DNA of 64,000 bases, taken from the NCBI RefSeq assembly GCF_014467285.1, contig NZ_NKHR01000015.1:54079-118078 (forward strand). Reading direction: 5' to 3'. Positions 45,039-53,585 of the stretch are shown in pieces. The DNA comes from Xenorhabdus sp014467285 (GTDB lineage Bacteria > Pseudomonadota > Gammaproteobacteria > Enterobacterales > Enterobacteriaceae). Every line of letters starts with the position of its first letter. Position 1 is the stretch's first letter. The notes beneath the pieces were generated by a model. It was given only the letters and a program-made list of their open reading frames with translations, did no database searches and was not told the origin of the DNA. The position numbers and the translations under genes are program-made.

Positions 45039-45858
45039 GCGACTTCTTTTCCTGCCCGTTTTTTATCGATATTGACGTTTTCGCTGATAGTCTTTCTGAT
45101 ATCGATTTTTTCGATACTGAGCTGCAAACTGGACATTGTGGTGAGCGAGTCAGTTGTAACGTACTCCAGCTCTGTTGTTTGCCATCAAACAGCCGGAGTT
45201 TTCCACTCAAAGGAGAGGGGAGACCTGTCAGCATTTTTATTGCTTCCAATGATTGCAATGTCCCAATGACACCAACGATTGGGCCTAATATCCCCGCGGT
45301 TCTGCAATTGCGTTGGGGTTCTTCTTGATCAGGATAGAGACAGGCATAGCATCCATGTTGATAAGGAAATTCGAAAACCATGAGTTGCCCACTGAAACCG
45401 ATCGCACTGCCACTGATTAGCGGCTTGTTTTCAGCAATACAGGCGGCATTGACGGCATGGCGGGTTGCCATGTTATCACTGCAATCCAGTACCAAATCGA
45501 CCCGGTTGACAATATTCGCCAGAGACTCACGATCTTGCCGTTCGGTGAGATCAGTGATATTGATCTGCGGGTTCAAATCAGCCAGTTGTTTTGCTGCTGA
45601 TTGGGCTTTGTTGGCAGGGATATCTGCTGTGCGGTAAATAATTTGGCGTTGCAGGTTCGAGATATGCAGCGTGTCATCATCTGCAAGATAAAGATCCCCT
45701 ACGCCGGCTGCGGCGAGATAGAGCGCTGCGGGTGAACCTAAGCCACCCAGACCGACAATCAGCACCTTACTGGCTTTTAATTTTTCCTGACCTTCAGGGC
45801 CAATATCTTCCAGAAGCAATTGGCGGCTGTAACGCATAACTTCTTGATCGTTTAGCAT
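45022..45858 (-). CDS. thiF: ThiS adenylyltransferase ThiF
   Basis: 278-residue E1-like enzyme: ATP loop VLIVGLGGLGSPAALYLAAAGVG, Asp in LVLDCSDN, zinc pairs CYAC and CPVC, and the reactive cysteine region RNCRTAGILGP. A C-terminal tail of about 25 residues after CPVC (SKKSISERLSAK.., ending HEHYR) is longer than in E. coli, and its coding sequence overlaps thiS. Confidence 0.96.
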   Translation of the reverse strand: MLNDQEVMRYSRQLLLEDIGPEGQEKLKASKVLIVGLGGLGSPAALYLAAAGVGDLYLADDDTLHISNLQRQIIYRTADIPANKAQSAAKQLADLNPQINITDLTERQDRESLANIVNRVDLVLDCSDNMATRHAVNAACIAENKPLISGSAIGFSGQLMVFEFPYQHGCYACLYPDQEEPQRNCRTAGILGPIVGVIGTLQSLEAIKMLTGLPSPLSGKLRLFDGKQQSWSTLQLTRSPQCPVCSSVSKKSISERLSAKTSISIKNGQEKKSHEHYR

Positions 45859-46547
45859 AAATTCCCCCGCTCCTGCCCTTCAACTAAGTGAAGTAATTTT
45901 GCCGTAGTTTGCTGCCAATCTTTCGATTTCGTGATAGCACTGACTAATGCAACGCCACCAACACCTGTTGCAACGACATCCGGTACACGTTCCAGTGAGA
46001 TACCACCAATGGCGACGGTAGGATATTCCGGTGTGATCTCAACCTGATGTTTTAGCGCGGCAAGACCTTGAGGTGACGACGGCATCTCTTTCGTGGTGGT
46101 GGGGAAAATATGCCCTAATGCGATATAGGAGGGGCGCAGGGATTTTGCCCGCGCCAGCTCCTGTTGATCGTGGGTGGAAATCCCCAAACGCAGCCCCGCT
46201 TGCCGGATGGCGCTAAGATTGGCGATATCCAGATCTTCTTGCCCTAAATGAACGCCATAGGCCTGGTGTTTGATTGCCAGTTGCCAGTAGTCGTTAATGA
46301 ACAGCCGGGCATTGTATTGACGGCCGAGTGCAATGGCGGACTGAATATCCTGCTCTACCTGTTCTTCGGGCTTATCTTTGATGCGCAGTTGCAAAGTCCT
46401 GACGCCGGCTTCCAGTAATCGTTCAATCCACATCAGAGAATCCACAACGGGATACAGCCCCAACCGATGTGTGGTTGGAGCAAATGATGGTGTGTCATGT
46501 GGTGTTTCGTGTAGTATTTCATGTAGTGTTTCATGCTGATTTTTCAT
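45852..46547 (-). CDS. thiE: Thiamin-phosphate synthase ThiE
   Basis: 231 residues; TIM barrel with TLQLRIKDKPEEQVEQDI, RLFINDYWQLA, GVHLGQEDLD and GGISLERVPDVVATGV. It couples HMP-PP with thiazole phosphate. The ATG at 46547 overlaps the thiC end by 17 bp. Compared with E. coli (about 211), it has an N-terminal extension encoded by a 12-bp tandem repeat (HETL-HEIL-HETP-HDTP, residues 5-20), before the conserved RLGLYPVVDS. Confidence 0.95.
   Translation of the reverse strand: MKNQHETLHEILHETPHDTPSFAPTTHRLGLYPVVDSLMWIERLLEAGVRTLQLRIKDKPEEQVEQDIQSAIALGRQYNARLFINDYWQLAIKHQAYGVHLGQEDLDIANLSAIRQAGLRLGISTHDQQELARAKSLRPSYIALGHIFPTTTKEMPSSPQGLAALKHQVEITPEYPTVAIGGISLERVPDVVATGVGGVALVSAITKSKDWQQTTAKLLHLVEGQERGNLC
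46488..46535 (-). repeat. Four tandem 12-bp repeats at the start of thiE
   Basis: Four 12-mers on the minus strand, CATGAAACACTA, CATGAAATACTA, CACGAAACACCA, CATGACACACCA, each encoding H-(E/D)-(T/I)-(L/P). The unit is a multiple of three, so copy changes keep the frame. Confidence 0.9.
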
Positions 46548-48507
46548 TGGCGGTATCCTCAGCACTGTGATACAGCTCGCTGCCACGGGCGCGGAACTCT
46601 TCAGACATCTGTTCCATTCCGGCTTCCTGTTCCAGTTTCGCCGCATAATCCCGCACGTCTTGTGTGATTTTCATTGAACAGAATTTTGGCCCACACATGG
46701 AGCAGAAATGGGCGACTTTGCCGGACTCCTGCGGTAAGGTTTCATCGCGATAAGCGCGGGCGGTATCAGGATCAAGCGCGAGGTTGAATTGATCTTCCCA
46801 ACGGAATTCAAACCGCGCTTTCGACATGGCGTTATCGCGGATCTGAGCACCCGGATGGCCTTTGGCAAGATCAGCCGCATGGGCTGCGATTTTGTAAGTA
46901 ATCAGCCCTTGTTTGACATCTTCTTTATTGGGTAAGCCGAGATGCTCTTTTGGCGTGACATAACACAGCATGGCACAACCAAACCAACCAATCATGGCAG
47001 CGCCAATGCCGGAGGTGAAATGGTCATAACCGGGGGCGATATCCGTCGTCAATGGCCCTAATGTGTAGAACGGGGCTTCGTGGCAATGCTCCAGCTCTTC
47101 CGTCATATTGCGGCGGATTAATTGCATCGGGATATGCCCCGGCCCTTCTATCATAACCTGAACATCGTACTCCCATGCGATTCTGGTCAGTTCTCCCAGA
47201 GTATGCAGTTCGGAAAATTGTGCTTCATCATTGGCATCCTGAATGGAGCCGGGACGCAATCCATCACCCAAAGAGAGGGAAACATCATAGGCGGCACAGA
47301 TTTCACAAATTTCACGGAAGTGCGTGTAGAGGAAATTTTCCTGATGATGGGAAAGACACCATTTCGCCATAATCGAGCCACCACGGGAAACAATACCTGT
47401 CAGGCGCTTGGCAGTCATTGGCACGTAACGCAGTAACACCCCTGCGTGAATGGTGAAGTAATCGACACCTTGTTCGGCTTGTTCCAGCAACGTATCGCGG
47501 AACATTTCCCATGTCAGGTTTTCCGCTATGCCATTGACTTTTTCCAGTGCCTGATAAATCGGTACTGTACCAATGGGAACCGGGCTATTGCGTAGTATCC
47601 ATTCACGGGTTTCATGGATGTAGCGTCCGGTAGAGAGATCCATCACCGTATCTGCGCCCCAGCGGGTAGACCAAATCAGTTTTTCCACCTCTTCTTCAAT
47701 GGATGAGGTGACAGAAGAGTTACCGATATTTGCATTGACCTTCACCAAAAAATTGCGGCCAATAATCATGGGTTCGGATTCGGGATGGTTAATATTGGCA
47801 GGGATGATCGCGCGACCGGCAGCAACTTCCTGACGGACAAATTCTGGCGTGATGTTTTCCGGTAAGTTGGCACCGAAACTTTGTCCTGCATGTTGTTGGC
47901 GCAGGACTTCATTGCGAATACGTTCGCGTCCCATATTTTCGCGCAGTGCGATAAATTCCATTTCTGGCGTGATGATGCCTTGGCGCGCATAGTGCAATTG
48001 GGTAACACGTTTGCCTTGTCTGGCTTTCAGTGGATGTGGACGATGGTGAAAACGCAGGTGATCCAGCCCGGCGTCGGCGAGACGTTGTTGCGTAAAATCG
48101 GAACTGAGAACGGAGACAGGCTCTGTATCATCACGTTCGTCGATCCACGGCTGGCGGATTTTGGGTAATCCCGTCTGCACATCCAGCACGGAAGTAGGAT
48201 CACCATAAGGGCCGGAAGTGTCATAAACGGGCACAGGTTCGTTTTCCTCAAATTGAGGTTGCTCTTTTGTGCCATCCACCAGCGTGGGGGATAACTGAAT
48301 TTCACGCATCGGAACCTGAATATCCTGACGGGAACCTTCAAGATAAATGCGCTTTGAGCTAGGAAACGTCACGCCTTGAATGGAACTGATAAATGCCTGC
48401 GCTGCATCTCGCTGCGCTTTACGCGGCCTTGCAGGGTGGGCTTTGGGGGAAATATCCGTGGCTGGAATAACGGAACCGGAAATAACGGTATTGTTGGACT
48501 TAGACAT
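46531..48507 (-). CDS. thiC: Phosphomethylpyrimidine synthase ThiC
   Basis: 658 residues. Radical-SAM-type enzyme that turns AIR into HMP phosphate. The C-terminal cluster motif is CSMCGPKFC (CX2CX4C). Long conserved tracts include GIITPEMEFIALREN, WGADTVMDLSTGR and MIEGPGHIPM. First gene of the thi operon, about 160 nt behind a TPP riboswitch; a small hairpin (GCCTGT/ACAGGC, 48530-48552) lies in the expression platform. Confidence 0.98.
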   Translation of the reverse strand: MSKSNNTVISGSVIPATDISPKAHPARPRKAQRDAAQAFISSIQGVTFPSSKRIYLEGSRQDIQVPMREIQLSPTLVDGTKEQPQFEENEPVPVYDTSGPYGDPTSVLDVQTGLPKIRQPWIDERDDTEPVSVLSSDFTQQRLADAGLDHLRFHHRPHPLKARQGKRVTQLHYARQGIITPEMEFIALRENMGRERIRNEVLRQQHAGQSFGANLPENITPEFVRQEVAAGRAIIPANINHPESEPMIIGRNFLVKVNANIGNSSVTSSIEEEVEKLIWSTRWGADTVMDLSTGRYIHETREWILRNSPVPIGTVPIYQALEKVNGIAENLTWEMFRDTLLEQAEQGVDYFTIHAGVLLRYVPMTAKRLTGIVSRGGSIMAKWCLSHHQENFLYTHFREICEICAAYDVSLSLGDGLRPGSIQDANDEAQFSELHTLGELTRIAWEYDVQVMIEGPGHIPMQLIRRNMTEELEHCHEAPFYTLGPLTTDIAPGYDHFTSGIGAAMIGWFGCAMLCYVTPKEHLGLPNKEDVKQGLITYKIAAHAADLAKGHPGAQIRDNAMSKARFEFRWEDQFNLALDPDTARAYRDETLPQESGKVAHFCSMCGPKFCSMKITQDVRDYAAKLEQEAGMEQMSEEFRARGSELYHSAEDTANEKSA

Positions 48508-48667
48508 AGCAAATTCCTGACTGTGTTATCGCCTGTCTCATTGCTGAACAGGCTTAAGTTGAGAAAATTGCTTGTCTGGAGCTCGCAGGGAGTAATGGTT
48601 GATGCTGTTTGGTATTTGTACACGTTATTTGTATAGATGTACGCTGATACTAACAGCGGAGTGATTA

Positions 48668-48779
48668 CTCTTGTTCCCTTCGCGGGTACTAGCCCGATCA
48701 GGTTCTGCGGATCCCGAATTAACGGTCTCAGCCTGTGTCCATCGTGATATACGTTGAACGCTAGGCACTCCGACAAGAA
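48668..48779 (-). promoter_or_regulatory. TPP riboswitch (THI element) of thiC
   Basis: On the minus strand, P1 is TTCTTGT (48779-48773) with ACAAGAG (48674-48668). Inside are CGGAGTGCCT, AGGCTGAGACC, GGATCCGCAGAACCTGATC and GCGAAGGGAACAAGAG, nearly identical to the E. coli thiC element recalled from memory. Between GTGCCT and AGGCTGAGA there are about 28 extra bases that can form an added stem (GTTCAACGT with ACGATGGAC), an extended P3 arm. High TPP should shut the operon. Confidence 0.95.
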
Positions 48780-48792
48780 AAAAACACCCCAG

Positions 48793-48820
48793 AGTATAAA
48801 GGGGATTATGAAAACTACAA
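48793..48820 (-). promoter_or_regulatory. Promoter of the thi operon
   Basis: On the minus strand -35 TTGTAG, 16-bp spacer, -10 TATACT, ending about 14 bp before the riboswitch aptamer. Confidence 0.65.
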
Positions 48821-48847
48821 CCTAAAACTTGTACTCTTTAAGTGAGA

Positions 48848-51800
48848 TTAAAATCCAATGGTAATCCCTGAGTTCAGCCCGGTACCACTTTGAGTGTCAT
48901 ACATCATGGCAACTTTTATTTGAATATGTGGGCTAACGGTAAAAATAGAACCCACAGCTCCCGCGGCTTGCCCACGGTATGAGGCGATACCAAAACCAAC
49001 TGAGAGTTTATTACTATTTTTTGATGGAATGGCAGTTGCTGCCATTGCAGCAGAAATGCCTGCATTGATTTTTTTTTGTTGTTTATCAGCGTAGCGGTTC
49101 AATTGATCAAACCGGGTATCGACATAATAGTTTTTTGCCATTTTTTCAAACACCGTTTGGTAGTGGGTTTTTTGCGTATTGGTGTAGTGTATTGATTGTC
49201 TGGTGATACGCTGGAATCGTTTTTTGGCATCATCTTTTGCCGACAACAGAATATCATTGGTATGCTTATTGGCTTGTGTCTGTAAGGCATCGGCTTGTGT
49301 TTTGATCTTCTTGGGAAGTGCTGTTATTCCTGCTTCGACATAGGTTCTTGACTGCGTTAAGGTATTGTCACGGCCATTATTTAGCTGTTTGACATTGATG
49401 ATATGATTATCTTCAGTGCCTGTTTTAACGCCTGTTATCTGGCGTTGACCAATGTTCAGTTCATCTGTGCGTGTTGCTTTTGAATTTTCACCGAATGCGA
49501 TCCCTCCATTGGTGCTGAATGAACCTGCGCCGAGGGAAATAGTATGATCTCCGTCGGCTTTGCCACCAATAGCAATGATTTCACTGCCAGCGGTGTCTTC
49601 GGCATTTAAGGCTACGGCATTTTTTAAGGTAGTGGCAGCGGAAGTACGAATAGTCGTACCAGTAGTTACAGTATTGTTATTGTGCCCAAAGATAATGCTG
49701 GAAGTTATTTCAGCCACAGCAGATCCAATCCCTGCATCACCGATTCCCCCTAAGATACTTTTATTTAAAGTTATTTGGGATAGAGATTGGTTTTTGTCAT
49801 CTTTGAATAATTTATTGCTTTGAATAATAGTATTCTCGTGTCCTTTAATATAAGAGTCGGCTGTGTGATCAAGCGTGTTATTTGAGCCTGATACTTTATT
49901 TTTAACCGAGCTGATGAGGATGTTATTATCATTAATAATGGTGTTTCTTTGAGAGTTGGTTAACTGATTTACACTACCGTTGATACTATTTTCTTTAGAG
50001 TCAGTTAACTTGTTTTCATTCCCATTGATGCTGTTTCCTTTAGCATCAGAGAGATGGTTTTTATCGCCCTGAACTTCGTTTTCATTGGAGCGTGTTAATG
50101 TATTTTCATTACCTTTGATGTTCTTATTATCATTAGAGTTATCTAATGTGTTGTTATCACCGCTGATATTTTTGTTTCTGTTGGAATGGGTTAACGCAGT
50201 GTTGTTGCCAGTAATATTATTTTCGTCAGCGTTGGTTAAGTTGTTTTCATGTCCATTGATACTATTCCCTTTAGCATCCGAGAGATAATTTTTATCACCA
50301 TTAATTTCATTTTCATTGGAATATTCTAATTTATTCTCATTGCCTATTATTTTTTTATTATCATCGGCATTGTCTAATATATTGTTATCACCACGAATAT
50401 TTTTGTTTCCATTGCCATTGATAGTGTTTCCTTTAGCATCAGAGAGATGGTTTTTATCGCCCTGAACTTCGTTTTCATTGGAGCGTGTTAATGTATTTTC
50501 ATTACCTTTGATGTTCTTATTATCATTAGAGTTATCTAATGTGTTGTTATTACCGCTGATATTTTTGTTTCTGTTGGAATGGGTTAACATAGTGTTGTTG
50601 CCAGTAATATTATTTTCGTCAGCGTTGGTTAAGTTGTTTTCATGTCCATTGATACTATTCCCTTTAGCATCCGAGAGATGATTTTTATCACCATTAATTT
50701 CATTTTCATTGGAATATTCTAATTTATTCTCATTACCTATTATTTTTTTATTATCATCGGCATTGTCTAATATATTGTTATCACCACGAATATTTTTGTT
50801 TCCATTGCCATTGATAGTATTTCCTTTAGCATCAGAGAGATGGTTTTTATCGCCCTGAACTTCGTTTTCATTGGAGCGTATTAATGTATTTTCATTACCT
50901 TTGATGTTCTTATTATCATTAGAGTTATCTAATGTGTTGTTATTACCGCTGATATTTTTGTTTCTGTTGGAATGGGTTAACATAGTGTTGTTGCCAGTAA
51001 TATTATTTTCGTCAGCGTTGGTTAAGTTGTTTTCATGTCCATTGATACTATTCCCTTTAGCATCCGAGAGATGATTTTTATCACCATTAATTTCATTTTC
51101 ATTGGAATATTCTAATTTATTCTCATTGCCTATTATTTTTTTATTATCATCGGCATTGTCTAATATATTATTATCACCACGAATATTTTTGTTTCTATTG
51201 CCATTGATAGTGTTTCCTTTAGCATCAGAGAGATGGTTTTTATCGCCCTGAACTTCGTTTTCATTGGAGCGTATTAATGTATTTTCATTACCTTTGATGT
51301 TCTTATTATCATTGGAATTATCTAATGTGTTGTTATTACCGCTGATATTTTTGTTTCTATTGGAATGGGTTAACGTAGTTAAGTGGCCAGTAATATGGTT
51401 TTTGTCAGAGTTGGTTAATTTATTTATACCACCATCAATTTCATTTTCATTAGATTTTTTTAAATTATTCGAATTGTTATAATCAATATTGGTTTTGTAA
51501 TCGTACTTCAATTTAATCGTGTTATTATTAGAGTCAGTTAATGTGTTCTTTCGGCTGGAAATTGTATTTTTACTGGAGTTTGTTAAATTGTTATGATTAG
51601 ATCTTATATAGTTATCATGACTATTATCTAATGAATTTTCAAATGAGAAAAAAAACCACCCTGTCTTGTTGTTTTCCGCAGGAAAATAATAAATATCATC
51701 TGCTGAACCAAGTGTGTTGTTGTTTGAATTTTTCAGGTTGTCTTCTCGGGATAATAGTTTATTATCCCGAGAGTTTTCTAAAGTAAGAACCTTGTCTGGT

Positions 51801-51955
51801 GCAGATAAATAAATGTCTGGAAATATATTATTGTGTCCATCTTTCTCAAAACATAATGTGTGTCCCTTGTCGTGAATTACAGGAAGAGTTGTATCACAAG
51901 TTTGCCCTGATGCTATAGGTGTTATAATTAAAGTTACTAAATAACGTATTTTCAT
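48848..51955 (-). CDS. Large trimeric autotransporter adhesin (YadA-type) with Asn-rich repeats
   Basis: 1035 residues. Likely signal peptide (MKIRYLVTLIITPIASG), then two cysteines (20 and 35), rare in this family. Residues about 55-730 are repeats near the pattern N-x-L-x-x-S-x-x-N-x-I-x-G, 14-15 residues each, rich in Asn, Asp and Ser; within them a 131-residue block recurs about 3.4 times (residues 197-641). A YadA-like neck follows (DELNIGQRQITGVKTGTEDNHIINVKQLN), a coiled stalk (about 855-945) and the C-terminal membrane anchor (INAGISAAMAATAIP.. to NSGITIGF). It should be a surface fibre that sticks to host or to other cells. The gene is very AT-rich. It follows the smaller adhesin after 20 bp. 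Confidence 0.9.
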   Translation of the reverse strand: MKIRYLVTLIITPIASGQTCDTTLPVIHDKGHTLCFEKDGHNNIFPDIYLSAPDKVLTLENSRDNKLLSREDNLKNSNNNTLGSADDIYYFPAENNKTGWFFFSFENSLDNSHDNYIRSNHNNLTNSSKNTISSRKNTLTDSNNNTIKLKYDYKTNIDYNNSNNLKKSNENEIDGGINKLTNSDKNHITGHLTTLTHSNRNKNISGNNNTLDNSNDNKNIKGNENTLIRSNENEVQGDKNHLSDAKGNTINGNRNKNIRGDNNILDNADDNKKIIGNENKLEYSNENEINGDKNHLSDAKGNSINGHENNLTNADENNITGNNTMLTHSNRNKNISGNNNTLDNSNDNKNIKGNENTLIRSNENEVQGDKNHLSDAKGNTINGNGNKNIRGDNNILDNADDNKKIIGNENKLEYSNENEINGDKNHLSDAKGNSINGHENNLTNADENNITGNNTMLTHSNRNKNISGNNNTLDNSNDNKNIKGNENTLTRSNENEVQGDKNHLSDAKGNTINGNGNKNIRGDNNILDNADDNKKIIGNENKLEYSNENEINGDKNYLSDAKGNSINGHENNLTNADENNITGNNTALTHSNRNKNISGDNNTLDNSNDNKNIKGNENTLTRSNENEVQGDKNHLSDAKGNSINGNENKLTDSKENSINGSVNQLTNSQRNTIINDNNILISSVKNKVSGSNNTLDHTADSYIKGHENTIIQSNKLFKDDKNQSLSQITLNKSILGGIGDAGIGSAVAEITSSIIFGHNNNTVTTGTTIRTSAATTLKNAVALNAEDTAGSEIIAIGGKADGDHTISLGAGSFSTNGGIAFGENSKATRTDELNIGQRQITGVKTGTEDNHIINVKQLNNGRDNTLTQSRTYVEAGITALPKKIKTQADALQTQANKHTNDILLSAKDDAKKRFQRITRQSIHYTNTQKTHYQTVFEKMAKNYYVDTRFDQLNRYADKQQKKINAGISAAMAATAIPSKNSNKLSVGFGIASYRGQAAGAVGSIFTVSPHIQIKVAMMYDTQSGTGLNSGITIGF
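50033..51367 (-). repeat. 393-bp tandem repeat within the adhesin gene, about 3.4 copies
   Basis: The 131-residue unit starting HSNRNKNISG begins at residues 197, 328, 459 and 590, exactly 393 bp apart; the fourth copy is matched for about 52 residues. Copies differ at only a few positions (for example LIRS/LTRS and TMLT/TALT), so the expansion is recent. The unit keeps the reading frame. Confidence 0.92.
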
Positions 51956-51975
51956 TAGTTCTCTTTTAACCTGTA

Positions 51976-52917
51976 TTAGTCTGCACCAAATGACAAGCCT
52001 GCCGCTACGCCAACACCACCCAATGTATCAATGGCTGCATTAAAATGAGTCACGGTGTTTGTTGATGTATTCCATTCCCCCCCAACGGCTAAAGCTCCCT
52101 GACCCCGAAAGGAACTTACTGCTATACCTGCTGATTTTTCATAACCAAATTTTTGCGGAATAGCTGACATAGCCATTGCACCACTAATGCCGGCATTGGC
52201 ACGGTTATAATTGTGAGTCAGTTTGTTATTAAGCTGATTGTAGCGAGTGTCATTATAATCCTTGATGGATTTTAATGATTCATTAAAGGCGTTAGATACT
52301 GTTTTATCAGTGTAATGTGTTGTTTCATTAATGGTGTTTTTTTCACGATCATTGATATATTTTCTGGCGTTACTGACGATTTTTTTTGTGTGGTCGTTGA
52401 TGTTTTGTTCCGTAGTATTTAAATGCTTATGGAGAGATTCACCTAATTCCCCGATAACTTTATCAGTGTGTTTGTTAGCATTTTCCAGTGTATTTCTGGC
52501 TGTTTTGTTTAACTGCCCGAAATTGACAGCATCAGTATTATCTGTTCCATCTTTAACGCCCGTTATTTGCCGATTACCAATGTTCATTTCATCGGCTCGT
52601 TCTGCCTTGGAGCCAGAACCAAAAGCGAGCCCTCCATTTTGGGATTCGCCACCGGCAACAGCCACACCATCTCCATTACTGACCGTACCAGAACCAATGA
52701 TAACCCCTCTATTTGAATTTATTAGTTTACCGTCATGACCAATGACAATCCCTTTAGTTGCATTGCCTAAGTCATTGTTTGCCCCGATGGCAACGGATTG
52801 ATCCACAACATTCTGATTCGTGTTTGCCGTGACACCAGAATTAAGGTTGATCTCTGCAAACGCTGGCGATATCGATATGACAGTACTAATAACAACAGCT
52901 AAAATGGATTTATTCAT
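51976..52917 (-). CDS. Small trimeric autotransporter adhesin (YadA-type)
   Basis: 313 residues with signal peptide (MNKSILAVVISTVISISPAFA-E). A short head with YadA-like repeats (QSVAIGANNDLG, KGIVIGHDG, RGVIIGSG, GLAFGSGSKAERA), the neck DEMNIGNRQITGVKDGTDNTDAVNFGQLN, a coiled-coil stalk (about 150-240) and the anchor (ANAGISGAMAMSAIPQ.. to GVAAGLSFGAD). Neck and anchor resemble those of its neighbour, so the pair probably arose by duplication. Probable first gene of a two-gene unit. Confidence 0.9.
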   Translation of the reverse strand: MNKSILAVVISTVISISPAFAEINLNSGVTANTNQNVVDQSVAIGANNDLGNATKGIVIGHDGKLINSNRGVIIGSGTVSNGDGVAVAGGESQNGGLAFGSGSKAERADEMNIGNRQITGVKDGTDNTDAVNFGQLNKTARNTLENANKHTDKVIGELGESLHKHLNTTEQNINDHTKKIVSNARKYINDREKNTINETTHYTDKTVSNAFNESLKSIKDYNDTRYNQLNNKLTHNYNRANAGISGAMAMSAIPQKFGYEKSAGIAVSSFRGQGALAVGGEWNTSTNTVTHFNAAIDTLGGVGVAAGLSFGAD

Positions 52918-53316
52918 GATTTAAATATTCTCGATGAAAGCAGGTATAAACTAAATAATGGTTGTTTAATTGATGCGGTAGCGTGGTGTTAACAATATAT
53001 GAATTACCTATGAATTGATTTAAGAAATGCTTTTTCTATTTAATATATTCTGGGTAATTACTTATATAGTGAAGTGACCGATCGTATTATGTATTTTTTT
53101 TGTATAGAAGAGAAAGGGGATTAATTTAAGAATAATCTTATGTTTATATAAAATAATTAATTGATGCGCTTTAGGTTTTTAAAAATACTTTTGAAGTTGT
53201 TACTAGTTGTATTTTAACTAATTATTATATGGGGGAAGCTTGGTTTTGCTGTGAAATCATATAAATCGCTTAATTAAATACGGCATTATTAATCGGTTAA
53301 CAAAATGGCAGGGTGT
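52918..53316. other. AT-rich intergenic region upstream of the adhesins
   Basis: About 400 bp of very AT-rich sequence with no gene seen. It must hold the promoter of the adhesin pair, and its composition would suit H-NS silencing, but I could not define a -35/-10 pair. Confidence 0.5.
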
Positions 53317-53519
53317 TTAAAATAATTCCCAATTCAACTGCTTCCAACCCTGTATTTCAGCTTCCGCTTGCAATTTCTTATCTGCGTTGATGGTAAATAC
53401 CTCGTCAGCAAATAAACACATCGGCAGGTCGGAATTCCGTGAATCTCACCCGTATAGCAACCTTCTTTCATCACCATATCAATACCCATGGCTGTCTGTA
53501 TGCCAAAGGAGTATGCTTT
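53317..53519 (-). pseudogene. Remnant of a HAD-family hydrolase
   Basis: Reading from about 53519 the frame gives FGIQTAMGIDMVMKEGCYTG and EIHGIP, which looks like the middle of a HAD-IB phosphatase. After a frame change near 53435 it continues as DLPMCLFADEVFTINADKKL and then EIQGWKQLNWELF-stop, the family C-terminus with its (N)DLPM loop and ADKKL. The N-terminal catalytic Asp motif and the stretch between the two parts are gone. No working product is expected. It overlaps the upstream region of nudC on the other strand. Confidence 0.6.
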
Positions 53520-53585
53520 GTTCGTGTTGATTTTGAACAACATATAATGGAAATAATCACACAACCTATGATGGAACAGAGACAG

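Noticed and set aside
50033..51367. Regular repeats that could be taken for a CRISPR array
   Set aside because: Period is 393 bp, the repeats are coding and there are no unique spacers; it is an adhesin repeat.
50085..51482. Hydrophobic open frames on the plus strand opposite the adhesin
   Set aside because: They recur every 393 bp as mirror frames of the repeat and have no start signals.
53439..53585. Longer N-terminus for NudC
   Set aside because: It would overlap the HAD remnant and give residues not found in NudC; the 53586 start gives the exact E. coli length.
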